This document shows, piece by piece, positions 47,060-56,085 of a stretch of 64,000 nt of DNA (the stretch's first letter is position 1; every line of letters begins with the position of its first letter). Source of the DNA: Parazoarcus communis. GTDB lineage: Bacteria > Pseudomonadota > Gammaproteobacteria > Burkholderiales > Rhodocyclaceae. The notes beneath the pieces were generated by a model. It had not been told where the DNA came from and searched no databases. It saw only the letters and a program-made list of their open reading frames with translations. Position numbers and translations under genes: made by a program. Where the stretch lies: assembly GCF_003111665.1 (NCBI RefSeq), contig NZ_CP022188.1, forward strand, positions 186,001 through 250,000, given 5' to 3'.

Positions 47060-47635
47060 ATGAGCGTAATGAGTGCAGTTTTTCTTGGCGGAGCGGTGAT
47101 CGCCCTGCTTTATGGCATCGTCGTATACAACGGCTTGGTGCAGCTCAAACACAACGTGGCGAAGGCTTGGGCCAACATCGACGTACTGCTCAAGCAGCGC
47201 CACGATGAGCTCCCCAAGCTGGTGGAGGTCTGTCGGCAGTACAAACAGTTCGAACAGGAAACGCTCGCCCGCGTGACCGAAGCTCGCGCACGCGTCTCCA
47301 GCGCCCGCGAGAAGCACGATGTCGCCGCCCTTGGCGCTGCAGAGGGGATGTTGCGGATGGGGCTCGGTCAGATCTTCGCCGTTGCCGAGGCCTATCCGGA
47401 ACTGAAGGCCAATGAGCATTTCATGCAGCTTCAGACTCGCATTACCGCGCTCGAGAACGCCATTGCAGACCGTCGCGAGCTTTACAACGAATCGGTCAAT
47501 GTCCACAACATTCGGATCGAACAGTTTCCGGACCTGTTCGTCGCCAGGCTATGCCAGTTCGTCGCCCAGCCCCTGCTTGAGTTTGCGACAGCCGAAAAGA
47601 CCGACGTGGACATGAAGGCCTTGTTCAGTGCCTGA
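47060..47635 (+). CDS. lemA: LemA family protein
   Basis: 191 aa. One N-terminal membrane helix (about residues 5-24), then the family signature VYNGLVQLKHNVAKAWANID, VLLKQRHDELPKLVEVC, AVAEAYPELKANEHFMQLQ and RELYNESVNVHNIRIEQFPD. The rest is a coiled-coil four-helix domain exposed to the cytoplasm or periplasm. Function is not established. It is co-directional with a GIDE-domain membrane protein 34 bp downstream; LemA often sits beside such membrane partners or TPM-domain proteins. Confidence 0.93.
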   Translation: MSVMSAVFLGGAVIALLYGIVVYNGLVQLKHNVAKAWANIDVLLKQRHDELPKLVEVCRQYKQFEQETLARVTEARARVSSAREKHDVAALGAAEGMLRMGLGQIFAVAEAYPELKANEHFMQLQTRITALENAIADRRELYNESVNVHNIRIEQFPDLFVARLCQFVAQPLLEFATAEKTDVDMKALFSA

Positions 47636-47669
47636 GAACCTGTCGTCCTTGCACACATCGTACTGAGGC

Positions 47670-48569
47670 ATGCTGGTTCGCCTGCGCCGCGACGGCCTCA
47701 ATGCTGCGCTTCCGTTTGCCCAGCTCGCGCTGATCGTTTTTGCACTTCGCGCCGACACCGGCTGGGGCAGTGTGCTCGCGCTCGCCCTGCTGCTGGCGAC
47801 AGGGCTCTTCGGCTGGTTGCGTTCGGTCCGACACGCCCGGCTGATTCTCGACACGCCCACCTCACGCATCGCCTCGGCGGCGCAGGGTTATACCGAGCTG
47901 CGCGGACGCGGCCACCCACTGGACGGCACGCCAGTGCTGTCCCCGCTCAACGGCCTGCCCCTGCTCTGGTACCGCCTCTCCATTTATCGCAAGACCAGTG
48001 ACGGAAAATGGCGCCATACGGAGACCAGTGAGAGCGATGCCTCCTTTCTGCTCAACGATGGCTCCGGCGTCTGTGCGGTAGATCCGGAAGGCGCAGAGAT
48101 GCTCGTGCGTCGTCGCGATGTCAGCGAACGCGGCGATTTGCGCCAGATCCAGTGGTCATTGCTCAAGAACGATCCGATTTACGTGCTGGGTGATTTTTTC
48201 ACGCTTGGCAGTATCTCGCCGGATCTGGACATCTCCCGCCAGGTGCGCGAACTGCTCGCGCACTGGAAATCGAACCAGCCTGAGCTCCTCAAACGTTTCG
48301 ATCTCGACGGCAATGGCAGCATCGACCTGCAGGAGTGGGAACTCGCCCGCGCCCAGGCCAGACGGGAGGTCCTGCGACAGCGCGACGAGATCCTCACCGC
48401 GCCCGAAGCCCACGTTGTACGAAAACCCCAGCAACGCCTGTATCTGATTTCGGACCTTGACCCTCAAGCCCTCGCGCGCCGCTACCGCTGGTGGTCAATC
48501 TTTCACCTCGCAGTTTTTCTGGGCGCAGCGGCGGCCACGGCCTGGCTGCACCAGATCGGCCTGTTCTGA
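47670..48569 (+). CDS. GIDE-domain membrane protein with EF-hand
   Basis: 299 aa. Hydrophobic segments at about residues 12-50 and 275-297 flank a soluble region. Residues about 75-185 resemble the GIDE (E3 ubiquitin-ligase-like, MULAN-type) domain (GTPVLSPLNGLPLLWYRLSI, SFLLNDGSGVCAVDPEGAEM). There is no RING finger, so ubiquitin ligase activity is not implied. Residues 211-222, DLDGNGSIDLQE, form a canonical EF-hand calcium loop (D1, D3, N5, S7, D9, E12). The C-terminus is LARRYRWWSIFHLAVFLGA. Downstream of lemA, probably one operon. The start has GAGG almost touching ATG, so the exact start is uncertain. Confidence 0.8.
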   Translation: MLVRLRRDGLNAALPFAQLALIVFALRADTGWGSVLALALLLATGLFGWLRSVRHARLILDTPTSRIASAAQGYTELRGRGHPLDGTPVLSPLNGLPLLWYRLSIYRKTSDGKWRHTETSESDASFLLNDGSGVCAVDPEGAEMLVRRRDVSERGDLRQIQWSLLKNDPIYVLGDFFTLGSISPDLDISRQVRELLAHWKSNQPELLKRFDLDGNGSIDLQEWELARAQARREVLRQRDEILTAPEAHVVRKPQQRLYLISDLDPQALARRYRWWSIFHLAVFLGAAAATAWLHQIGLF

Positions 48570-48572
48570 AAA

Positions 48573-48605
48573 GGCCTGGGCGCCTCGGCTTCCAGCCCCC
48601 AGGCC
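48573..48605 (-). terminator. Rho-independent terminator of uup
   Basis: 8-bp stem GGCCTGGG/CCCAGGCC, followed on the minus strand by TTTT. It lies just after the uup stop and between the convergent GIDE-protein and uup genes. Confidence 0.75.
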
Positions 48606-48614
48606 GGCCGCGGC

Positions 48615-50525
48615 CTAGCCAGCGCCCCGGCTCTCCAGCGCCTCCCAACGCAACATCGCTGCATCGATCTCGCCTTCGATCTCATCCAGACGGGCGCTGA
48701 GTTGGGTCACCTCCTGTGGCGCACGCTGATACAGACCCGGATCAGCGAGTCTGGCCTGTACCGAGGCCTGCTCGGCCTCGAGCTTTGCAATTTTGTCGGG
48801 CAAACCCTCGAGCTCGCGCTTCTCGTTGAACGACAGCTTGTCGGCGCGCTTTGCCACCGGCTTCTCCGCCGCGACCGCCTTGCTTGCGCTCGCCTGCGTG
48901 CGCTGCGCGGCGACACGCTGCGCTTCGCGCTCGGCCTGTACCCGCTGCCATTCAGCGTAACCACCCGCATATTCGCCCCAGTGACCATCCCCCTCCGCCG
49001 CGATCACCTGTGTGACCACGTTGTCGAGAAAGGCGCGGTCGTGGCTGACCAGAAACAGCGTGCCGTCATAGCTTGCAAGCAAATCCTCAAGCAGATCGAG
49101 GGTTTCGATATCGAGGTCGTTGGTCGGTTCGTCCAGCACCATCACGTTGGCAGGCCGCGCAAACAGGCGTGCCAGCAAGAGGCGATTGCGTTCACCGCCC
49201 GACAACGACTTGACGGGCGAACGCGCACGCTGAGGCGCGAACAGGAAGTCGCCCAGATAGCCGATCACGTGCTTGCGCTCACCGCCAATCTCGATGAAAT
49301 CCGATCCCGGGCTGATGACCTCGGTCAGGGGAAGCTCAGGATCGAGCTGGGCGCGCAATTGGTCGAAGTAGGCGACGGTGAGCCGGGTGCCACTTCTGAT
49401 ACTGCCCTCGTCCGGCTCGATCTCGCCCAGAATGAGCTTGAGCAAGGTCGTCTTGCCCGCACCATTGGGGCCGATAAAGCCAATCCGGTCGCCGCGCATG
49501 ATCCGAGTGGAGAAATCACGCACCACCACGCGGTCGCCATAGGCTTTGGTCACATTGGTCAGTTCCGCGACCATCTGCCCGCTTTTCTCGCCACGATCGA
49601 CCGCCAGATTCACGTTGCCGAGGCGATCCCGTCGCGCCACGCGCTCCCTGCGCAGCGCTTCCAGCCGCCGAACGCGGCCTTCGTTACGCGTGCGCCGGGC
49701 CTCCACTCCCTTGCGAATCCAGACCTCCTCCTGCGCCAGCATCTTGTCGAAGCGCGCATTGGCCTTCGACTCAGACTCCAGCTCCTCTGCCTTGCGCCGC
49801 AGATAGTCCTGGAAGCGGCCGGGATAACTCGCGAGCTTGCCGCGATCGAGTTCCGCAATGCGTGTTGCCACGTTGTCGAGAAACACCCGGTCGTGGGTAA
49901 TCAGCATCACCGCACCGCGAAAATCCCGGATCAGGCCTTCGAGCCAGAGGATGCCGTCGAGGTCGAGATGGTTGGTGGGCTCGTCGAGCAAAAGCAGATC
50001 GGGCTCTGCCACCAGCGCGCGGGCAAGCGCAACACGCTTGATACCGCCGCCCGACAGGCTCGACACCATGGCCTCCCCCGGCAGCGCCAGCAGCCCGAGC
50101 ATCTGTTCGACGCGCTGGCTCAGACGCCAGCCATCCGCTGCTTCAATTGCATGCTGCAACGCATCGAGCCGGGACAGGGCGTCAGCGTCGCCGTGGTCGG
50201 ACACCGCGACCATGGCCGCATGGTAATCGACCAGCAGTTGTGCGGCATCGCCAAGCCCGTCTGCAACGGTGGCAAAGACATCGCGATCGAGCGGGAAGTC
50301 CGCCTCCTGAGGCACATAGGCAACCGTCAGCCCGGACTGGCGCCACACAGTGCCGTCATCAAGCGTTGACTGGCCAGCCAGTGCGCGAAGCAGGCTGGAT
50401 TTACCCGAACCGTTACGGCCGATGAGCGCAACGCGCTCCCCGGCATCAAGCTGAAACTCGGCGTGAGCGAGCAGGTCGACGTGACCGAAGGCAAGACAGG
50501 CGTTGTCGACAGATAGAAGTGGCAT
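48615..50525 (-). CDS. uup: ABC-F ATPase Uup
   Basis: 636-aa soluble ABC-F protein with two ATP-binding cassettes and no membrane domain. Cassette 1: LIGRNGSGKSSLLRALAG, SGGGIKRVALARALV, LLLDEPTNHLDLDGI. Cassette 2: FIGPNGAGKTTLLKLILGEI (20 residues), SLSGGERNRLLLARLF, VMVLDEPTNDLDIETLDLL. The C-terminal coiled coil (about residues 560-636: LPDKIAKLEAEQASVQARL) defines the Uup subgroup, implicated in ribosome- or DNA-structure-related functions such as limiting precise excision of transposons in E. coli. Confidence 0.94.
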   Translation of the reverse strand: MPLLSVDNACLAFGHVDLLAHAEFQLDAGERVALIGRNGSGKSSLLRALAGQSTLDDGTVWRQSGLTVAYVPQEADFPLDRDVFATVADGLGDAAQLLVDYHAAMVAVSDHGDADALSRLDALQHAIEAADGWRLSQRVEQMLGLLALPGEAMVSSLSGGGIKRVALARALVAEPDLLLLDEPTNHLDLDGILWLEGLIRDFRGAVMLITHDRVFLDNVATRIAELDRGKLASYPGRFQDYLRRKAEELESESKANARFDKMLAQEEVWIRKGVEARRTRNEGRVRRLEALRRERVARRDRLGNVNLAVDRGEKSGQMVAELTNVTKAYGDRVVVRDFSTRIMRGDRIGFIGPNGAGKTTLLKLILGEIEPDEGSIRSGTRLTVAYFDQLRAQLDPELPLTEVISPGSDFIEIGGERKHVIGYLGDFLFAPQRARSPVKSLSGGERNRLLLARLFARPANVMVLDEPTNDLDIETLDLLEDLLASYDGTLFLVSHDRAFLDNVVTQVIAAEGDGHWGEYAGGYAEWQRVQAEREAQRVAAQRTQASASKAVAAEKPVAKRADKLSFNEKRELEGLPDKIAKLEAEQASVQARLADPGLYQRAPQEVTQLSARLDEIEGEIDAAMLRWEALESRGAG

Positions 50526-50660
50526 GGCGTGCTCGACTGTGGCGAATTCTGAAAAGAGAAAGGGATTTTAACGGGCTGCACCCTTCGCGGACACAAAGCC
50601 GCATAATGCAGCGCAACATTTGGACAGCCGACCAGTGTAAGGATACGGGGAAGATACCGG

Positions 50661-52790
50661 GTGAACACACTGCTTTCACGACTTGCCGAACGCGCCGCCA
50701 ACGAGACCGATCAGACCCGCATCTGGGTGGAACTGGTCGACAGCATTCGCCCGCCGCACGCCAGTCGTCATGAAACGGCCAGTGAAGCCCTGCGCTCGCT
50801 GACGCACATCCTTGCGCGTCGCGACGAGTTGAGGCGCCCACTGCGATCAGCTTTCCTGCGCCTGTTCATGGAACGCAAGCAGGTTTCACTCTACGTGTCG
50901 TCCGGGCTGCTACCCTCCACGGGCTTCTTCTCCGAAACAGCCCGACGCATCTCGGACAAGTTGCTGCCCGACGTTGTCGACACAGCCTACATGAAGGATG
51001 TGCTGTCGGTGGTCTTTCATCGTCACGACGACGAAGTCTGGGTGAATGCGATTGCCGATGAAACCTGGATCGACTTCATCCATGCATTGCTCGCCCCCGA
51101 GGGGGATGCGATTCCCGCCAGACCCGGCCACAAGGCGCCGGTGGCGGTCACCGAGATCCTCGAAGCGCTGCGCATGCTGTCGTACCACGTTTCGGCCATC
51201 GGGCTCGACCCCGAACTGGTTCGGGTGGACCCGAAGCTCGAGGAGGTGGAGTCTCCGTTTCTCGCCCAGAATGCGGAAATCGTCCGTTACCTCCGCCACT
51301 ACAAGACGTGGTGGAGCGCGCCGGACACCCCGATTGATGACTCGGATCACCTAACGGTCATGCTCGACCAATGCGCCGAGGTGCTGCTGCGCATCCGCCG
51401 TCGGGCCATGCGCCGTGGCACGAGCCTGACCCTGACCTTCAAACTTGAGCGACTGCGACAGCACCTTGAGCGTATCGGCGAGTTGCTCGGACTATTGCGT
51501 GACCTCTACGCTTCACGGCTGCTGATGCCCCTGCTGCCGCGGGCGGTCAGATTGTTCAAGCGACTGGTGCACGCCGAATGCCGCAAGAACCGCCTGTCCG
51601 ATTACTGGGGGAAGAACGTCGAACTCCTTTCCCTGCGCATGACCGAAAGCGCCAGCAAGACCGGTGAGCGCTACATCGCCTCGAATCTGCGCGAGCATTT
51701 CGAACTGCTGCGTTCAGCGGCGCTCGGCGGTTTCATCATCGCCCTGATGGCCGCCCTCAAGGTTCTGATCGACCGCCAGGACTTTGCCCCCCTGAACGAA
51801 CTCCTGGGCTTCTGTCTCAACTATGGCCTCGGTTTCGTACTCATCCATATGCTCGGCGGCACCGTCGCAACGAAACAACCTGCGATGACGGCGAATGCAA
51901 TTGCTGCATCGATCGGTGAAACCCGGGGCAAGACGCGCAGCCTGGACAACCTCGCCGACCTCATCATCCGGACCATCCGCAGCCAGGGCGCAGCGATTCT
52001 GGGCAACGTCGGCATCGCCGTGCCGGTCGCGATAGGACTTTCGCTCGCCATCCTGGAGCTCACAGGCACACAGTTCATCGACACGACCAAGGCCGCTGCC
52101 CTCCTTGATGAAGCAGCCCCGCGTGGCAGCACCCTGTTCTTTGCCGCCGTCGCAGGGGTCTGTCTGTTCCTGTCCGGCCTGATCTCGGGCTATTACGACA
52201 ACCTGTCCGCATACAACCGGGTTCCGCAGCGCCTGCTGCAGTTGCGCTGGCCGCGGCGACTCCTCGGCGAAGCACGCATGGCACGCATATCACGCTATGT
52301 GGAGAACAATCTGGGGGCGCTCGCAGGCAACTTCTTCTTCGGATTTCTGCTTGGCGGCGCCACGGCCCTCGGAGTGCTTTTCGGGCTGCCGATGGATATC
52401 CGCCATATCGCGTTTTCCTCGGCCTATGCCGGCTACGCCATTGCAGCGTTCGACTTCACCCTTCCAACGCATGTGCTGAGCCTCGCGCTCGGCGGGGTCT
52501 TGCTGATTGGCGTGGTCAACCTTGCGGTAAGCTTCACCCTCACGCTGTATGTCGCCATGCGGGCACGGCGCATCACCTTCGCACAGGGCAGGACACTAAG
52601 CACTCTGGTGCTGCGGCGCATGCTGTTTCGGCCCAAGGATCTTTTCATCGCACCACGACGGAATGGCGCGGCTCAGCGGACTGACGCAGGACCACAAACG
52701 CGCCAGCCCCCTTCGAAAACGACTTCACCTGCCGAAAACAACCGAACGCCGGACGGAGAAAAGACGCCGCCGCCCCAATCGCCGCTTTGA
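50661..52790 (+). CDS. PF10136-type 'site-specific recombinase' family membrane protein
   Basis: 709 aa from GTG at 50661. It fits the SpecificRecomb family (Neisseria Gcr-like) common in betaproteobacteria. The N-terminal half (1-340) is helical and soluble, with ERKQVSLYVSSGLLPSTGFF (20 residues) and MKDVLSVVFHRHDDEVWV. The C-terminal half contains at least six hydrophobic helices (for example GGFIIALMAALKVLI, ILGNVGIAVPVAIGLSLAI, FAAVAGVCLFLSGLISGYYD, FFFGFLLGGATALGVLFGLP), then a Pro/Thr-rich tail. No tyrosine- or serine-recombinase catalytic motif is visible, so the family name is probably misleading and a membrane function is more likely. Confidence 0.8.
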   Translation: MNTLLSRLAERAANETDQTRIWVELVDSIRPPHASRHETASEALRSLTHILARRDELRRPLRSAFLRLFMERKQVSLYVSSGLLPSTGFFSETARRISDKLLPDVVDTAYMKDVLSVVFHRHDDEVWVNAIADETWIDFIHALLAPEGDAIPARPGHKAPVAVTEILEALRMLSYHVSAIGLDPELVRVDPKLEEVESPFLAQNAEIVRYLRHYKTWWSAPDTPIDDSDHLTVMLDQCAEVLLRIRRRAMRRGTSLTLTFKLERLRQHLERIGELLGLLRDLYASRLLMPLLPRAVRLFKRLVHAECRKNRLSDYWGKNVELLSLRMTESASKTGERYIASNLREHFELLRSAALGGFIIALMAALKVLIDRQDFAPLNELLGFCLNYGLGFVLIHMLGGTVATKQPAMTANAIAASIGETRGKTRSLDNLADLIIRTIRSQGAAILGNVGIAVPVAIGLSLAILELTGTQFIDTTKAAALLDEAAPRGSTLFFAAVAGVCLFLSGLISGYYDNLSAYNRVPQRLLQLRWPRRLLGEARMARISRYVENNLGALAGNFFFGFLLGGATALGVLFGLPMDIRHIAFSSAYAGYAIAAFDFTLPTHVLSLALGGVLLIGVVNLAVSFTLTLYVAMRARRITFAQGRTLSTLVLRRMLFRPKDLFIAPRRNGAAQRTDAGPQTRQPPSKTTSPAENNRTPDGEKTPPPQSPL

Positions 52791-52824
52791 ACAGCGGCGC
52801 CAACCGGATAGAATGCCGGCCGGC

Positions 52825-52899
52825 CTCCTTGTAGTTCAATGGATAGAACAGCCGCCTCCTAAGCGGCAAATGTGGGTTCGATTCCCGCCGAGGAGACCA
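52825..52899 (+). tRNA. tRNA-Arg (anticodon CCU)
   Basis: 75 nt including an encoded CCA. The acceptor stem CTCCTTG/CGAGGAG pairs with one T-G wobble; D arm GTTC-AATGGAT-AGAAC; anticodon stem GCCGC/GCGGC with loop CTCCTAA, giving anticodon CCT (reads AGG); T arm GTGGG-TTCGATT-CCCGC; discriminator A. It lies just after the SpecificRecomb gene. Confidence 0.95.
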
Positions 52900-52921
52900 A
52901 CGCCCATCAGGCTTGATGGCC

Positions 52922-53713
52922 TCAGTTCAGGCCTTCGATCAGGTTCGCCAAGTATTTGACGGGAATCGCATAGCTGATGCCCGAGGGGCTGCTCAGAATA
53001 TTTTCCTTCGTCGTCTTCACGAACACCATGTTGACGACGCCGAGCACTTCTCCTGAATCGGGGTCGAACACCGGGCTGCCGCTGTTTCCCGGGTATGCGG
53101 TAGCGTCAAGCTGATACACACGAAAGGCACCGCCTGCCAGACGCCTCACCAGGGCAGGGTTCAGATCACGCGCATTGCCCTGTGGAATCCCGATCGGCGT
53201 GAGCGCAGAAATGATCCCGCGATGCGTGACAGGCGTCATGCCCAGTGCATTCCCGATTGGAAAGCCAGTAAAGGCGATTGACTGCCCTTCCTGCGCGCCG
53301 CCGTTACCCGAAAGCGCCAGAGGTGGGAGCGAATTTCCCGCGTCAAGACGCAGCACCGCAAGATCTCGCTCCGGGTCGACCGCAACCCGGGTAACCCGTC
53401 TTACGCCACGCGTCTGCTCGTCTCCGGGCAGAACGACAACGAGCATTTCAAACTGATCCTCCGAAACCACATCGGGGATAACGTGCGCATTGGTTGCAAT
53501 CAGGCGCCCATTGCCAACCGCAAAACCTGTCCCGAGAAAACGAAAGGGGGGGCTCCGGGTCTGCTGGTAAGTGCCTACGGCGACCACCGACTCCTTGATG
53601 TGCGGCACGGTCTCGATCAGCCCTGCAGCAACCGGCAGAGCCAGGATCAGGGCAAAACCACAGACCAGAATGCGTGCGGCACGAGACAGAACGGGCAAAA
53701 GCAAACCAATCAT
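52922..53713 (-). CDS. Trypsin-like serine protease (DegP/HtrA-like protease domain, no PDZ)
   Basis: 263 aa. N-terminal hydrophobic signal/anchor (about residues 12-30), so probably periplasmic or anchored in the inner membrane. Catalytic triad is complete: His77 in ATNAHVIP, Asp117 in DPERDLAVLRL, Ser211 in YPGNSGSPVFD. Other DegP-like motifs: GTGFAVGNGRLIATNAHV, GFPIGNALGMTPVTHRGIIS (20 residues). The protein ends after the protease fold; no PDZ domain is present. It overlaps the lytic transglycosylase gene by 4 bp, suggesting a joint role in envelope maintenance (inference). Confidence 0.9.
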   Translation of the reverse strand: MIGLLLPVLSRAARILVCGFALILALPVAAGLIETVPHIKESVVAVGTYQQTRSPPFRFLGTGFAVGNGRLIATNAHVIPDVVSEDQFEMLVVVLPGDEQTRGVRRVTRVAVDPERDLAVLRLDAGNSLPPLALSGNGGAQEGQSIAFTGFPIGNALGMTPVTHRGIISALTPIGIPQGNARDLNPALVRRLAGGAFRVYQLDATAYPGNSGSPVFDPDSGEVLGVVNMVFVKTTKENILSSPSGISYAIPVKYLANLIEGLN

Positions 53714-54672
53714 GAGTCCTGCTCCTTTTGCGCGGCCAGGCGAAAAGTGGAGATCGCCGAACTGGGCGCAACGACACTGCTGTCGTATGGGTGCTGACGA
53801 TTGCGCACGAACGCGAGGATGCGCTCGACGTATTTCTGGGTCTCGCGATAAGGAGGTACGCCGCGATAGCGTTCGACCGCCCCCTCTCCCGCATTGTAGC
53901 CGGCCGCCACCAGCGCAATGTCGCCTTCGAAGTAGGCAAGCAACCAGCGCAGATACGCCAGCCCCCCCTTGATGTTCTCTTCCGGGTCGAGCGGTTTGCG
54001 CACGTTGAAGCGCTCGGCTGTCTCCGGAATGAGCTGCATCACACCCATTGCGTTCTTCGGCGACAATGCCGACGGATTCAGATTCGATTCGGCAAGTGCA
54101 ATGGCAAGCGCAAAGCGCGGCCGGATGCCGTAGCGCGGCGCATGCTCCACCAGCAAACGGGCAATCCGCTGCCGGTCTCCCGACATCGCTGCAATCAGCT
54201 CATCGGCGGGCCACTCGGCGAGCAGCGTGCTTGCCGGCGGATGCAGACAGTCGGGCACGGCGCCAGTGTAGTCACCCGTATAGCGCGTCATTTTTTCTGC
54301 ATGAGCATTGCCAAGGAAGGCAGCCATCGCAAAAAGGGTACCCGCGTACTCGTCGTTGCGGACTACACCGCGTGCATTGGCGTACATCCAGCCAAGGGCA
54401 TACATCGCCTCGGGGTCGCCCAGACGCGCTGATTCACAATAGAGCACCGCAGCGTGCTCAGGGTCGCGGCGCACACCTTCCCCATGCTCGTAACTCAATG
54501 CCTGCTCGGCGAGATACCGCGCCTGACGGGCGAACGCCGACGCAACCTCGTCCTTCGACGCCGCATGCGAGGGGGAGACACTACATAACAGCAAGCTGGC
54601 AGAGAACAGCCCCCACCTGCCCAACCGGCGCCAGACCGATACGCTCGGCATCATGCCTGGCGCGGGGAACAT
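53710..54672 (-). CDS. Lytic transglycosylase with Sel1-like repeats
   Basis: 320 aa from ATG 54672. N-terminal signal peptide (WGLFSASLLLCSVSPSHA), two Sel1/TPR-like repeats (AEQALSYEHGEGVRRDPEHA, YALGWMYANARGVVRNDEYA), then an SLT goose-lysozyme domain: ALAIALAESNLNPSALSP (catalytic Glu), KNAMGVMQLIPETAERF, LVAAGYNAGEGAVERYRGVP. It cleaves peptidoglycan in the periplasm to 1,6-anhydro products. The start overlaps the tviB stop in TGATG; ATG 54654 or 54651 are alternatives. Position behind the UDP-HexNAc dehydrogenase, near exosortase genes, suggests a role in opening the wall for surface polysaccharide or protein export (inference). Confidence 0.88.
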   Translation of the reverse strand: MFPAPGMMPSVSVWRRLGRWGLFSASLLLCSVSPSHAASKDEVASAFARQARYLAEQALSYEHGEGVRRDPEHAAVLYCESARLGDPEAMYALGWMYANARGVVRNDEYAGTLFAMAAFLGNAHAEKMTRYTGDYTGAVPDCLHPPASTLLAEWPADELIAAMSGDRQRIARLLVEHAPRYGIRPRFALAIALAESNLNPSALSPKNAMGVMQLIPETAERFNVRKPLDPEENIKGGLAYLRWLLAYFEGDIALVAAGYNAGEGAVERYRGVPPYRETQKYVERILAFVRNRQHPYDSSVVAPSSAISTFRLAAQKEQDS

Positions 54673-55952
54673 CAAAGCCGCCAAACCCGCGCGCCGGCCG
54701 ACTTCAGCGCGTCGGGATCGTAGGCCGACTTGACGTCAGTGAACACGCCATCCGGCACCAGTTTCTCCAGAATGCGCTCGACCGGCATCTGCAGATATTC
54801 GCTGTGCGACACCGCGGCGACAATGGCCTGCGCCTGCGGGAGATCGTCCCATTCGGTCAGACTGACACCGTATTCATGCAAAGCCTCATCAGACTCGGCA
54901 ACGGCATCATGCACGTGCACCTTGCAGCCATAGCTCTGCAGCTCACGAATGACATCGATGACCTTGCTGTTGCGCAAATCCGGGCAGTTTTCCTTGAAGG
55001 TCAATCCAAGCACGATGACATCCGCCCCCTTGATGCTGGAACCCGCACCAATCATCTCCTTGACGGTCTGCTCAGCAACGAACTTGCCCATCCCGTCATT
55101 GATCCTGCGTCCTGCCAGGATCACCTGCGGGTGATAGCCGAGCATGTCCGCCTTGTGGGTCAGATAGTAGGGGTCGACGCCGATACAGTGTCCGCCAACA
55201 AGGCCCGGCCTGAACGGAAGGAAGTTCCACTTCGTGCCGGCGGCCTTGAGCACCTCGAGCGTGTCGATCCCGATCTTGTGAAAGATCAGCGACAACTCGT
55301 TCATCAATGCAATGTTGAGGTCACGCTGGGTGTTCTCGATGACTTTCGCCGCCTCGGCGACCTTGATCGAACTGGCCGGATAGACGCCAGCCGTGATCAC
55401 CTCACCGTACACCTTGCTGACCGTTGCGAGCGTCTCCGCCGTATCGCCAGAGACAACCTTCACGATCTTGGTGACCGTGCGTTCCTTGTCACCCGGGTTG
55501 ATCCGCTCAGGCGAATAACCGACAAAGAAGCCTTCCTTCCACTTCAATCCGGACTCGCGCTCAAGGATCGGAATGCAGACCTCCTCGGTCGCCCCCGGAT
55601 ACACGGTCGATTCGTACACGACGATAGCGCCAGGCTTGAGGTTTCGCCCGACGGTCTGGGACGACTTCACCAAAGGCGTGAAATCCGGCTGATGCGCCTC
55701 ATCGACGGGCGTCGGCACTGCGACGATAATGAAATCTGCGTCCTTGAGCACGGCAGGGTCAGTGTGGCAGCTCAGCTGAGTTGCCGCGCGCAGATCTTCC
55801 GACGAAACCTCACCAGTGGGATCGACAAAATCACGATAGGCAGCAACCTTCTCTTCCGACAGGTCGAAACCCAGCGTGCGAAACTTCTTTCCGAACTCAA
55901 CGGCCAGGGGCAAACCGACGTAGCCCAGGCCGATAACGGCGATCGTACTCAT
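54672..55952 (-). CDS. tviB: UDP-N-acetylhexosamine 6-dehydrogenase (TviB/WbpO type)
   Basis: 426-aa NAD-dependent nucleotide-sugar dehydrogenase. The Rossmann motif IAVIGLGYVGLPLAVEFGKK, catalytic Cys256 in LVGGHCIGVDPYYL, and family-specific stretches VYESTVYPGATEEVCIPIL, FFVGYSPERINPGDK, EAAKVIENTQRDLNIALMNE (20 residues), KWNFLPFRPG are very close to Vi antigen TviB and Pseudomonas WbpO. Expected product is UDP-GalNAcA or UDP-GlcNAcA for surface polysaccharide. No epimerase TviC/WbpP is adjacent. It ends at the edge of the transglycosylase gene and lies downstream of the PrsKRT genes, now separated by the IS. Confidence 0.9.
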   Translation of the reverse strand: MSTIAVIGLGYVGLPLAVEFGKKFRTLGFDLSEEKVAAYRDFVDPTGEVSSEDLRAATQLSCHTDPAVLKDADFIIVAVPTPVDEAHQPDFTPLVKSSQTVGRNLKPGAIVVYESTVYPGATEEVCIPILERESGLKWKEGFFVGYSPERINPGDKERTVTKIVKVVSGDTAETLATVSKVYGEVITAGVYPASSIKVAEAAKVIENTQRDLNIALMNELSLIFHKIGIDTLEVLKAAGTKWNFLPFRPGLVGGHCIGVDPYYLTHKADMLGYHPQVILAGRRINDGMGKFVAEQTVKEMIGAGSSIKGADVIVLGLTFKENCPDLRNSKVIDVIRELQSYGCKVHVHDAVAESDEALHEYGVSLTEWDDLPQAQAIVAAVSHSEYLQMPVERILEKLVPDGVFTDVKSAYDPDALKSAGARVWRL

Positions 55953-56081
55953 TGACGTGTGTCCTTGATCAAATCAAAAAATTCAGTGCTGAAGCATCAA
56001 GCAAGACAAGCGTCGGGGTCTGTGGGCAGACATTGCGCCTAACATAGCCCCGACTTCCAGGAACATGCTGATCAAAGCGTC

Positions 56082-56085
56082 TTAA
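56082..56085. repeat. Target-site duplication TTAA, left copy
   Basis: TTAA directly before the left inverted repeat. It matches the YTAR-type target used by IS5-group elements and equals the copy at 57471-57474. Confidence 0.85.

Noticed and set aside
46970..47506. Minus-strand frame antisense to lemA
   Set aside because: lemA on the plus strand is a clear match to its family; the antisense frame has no domain.
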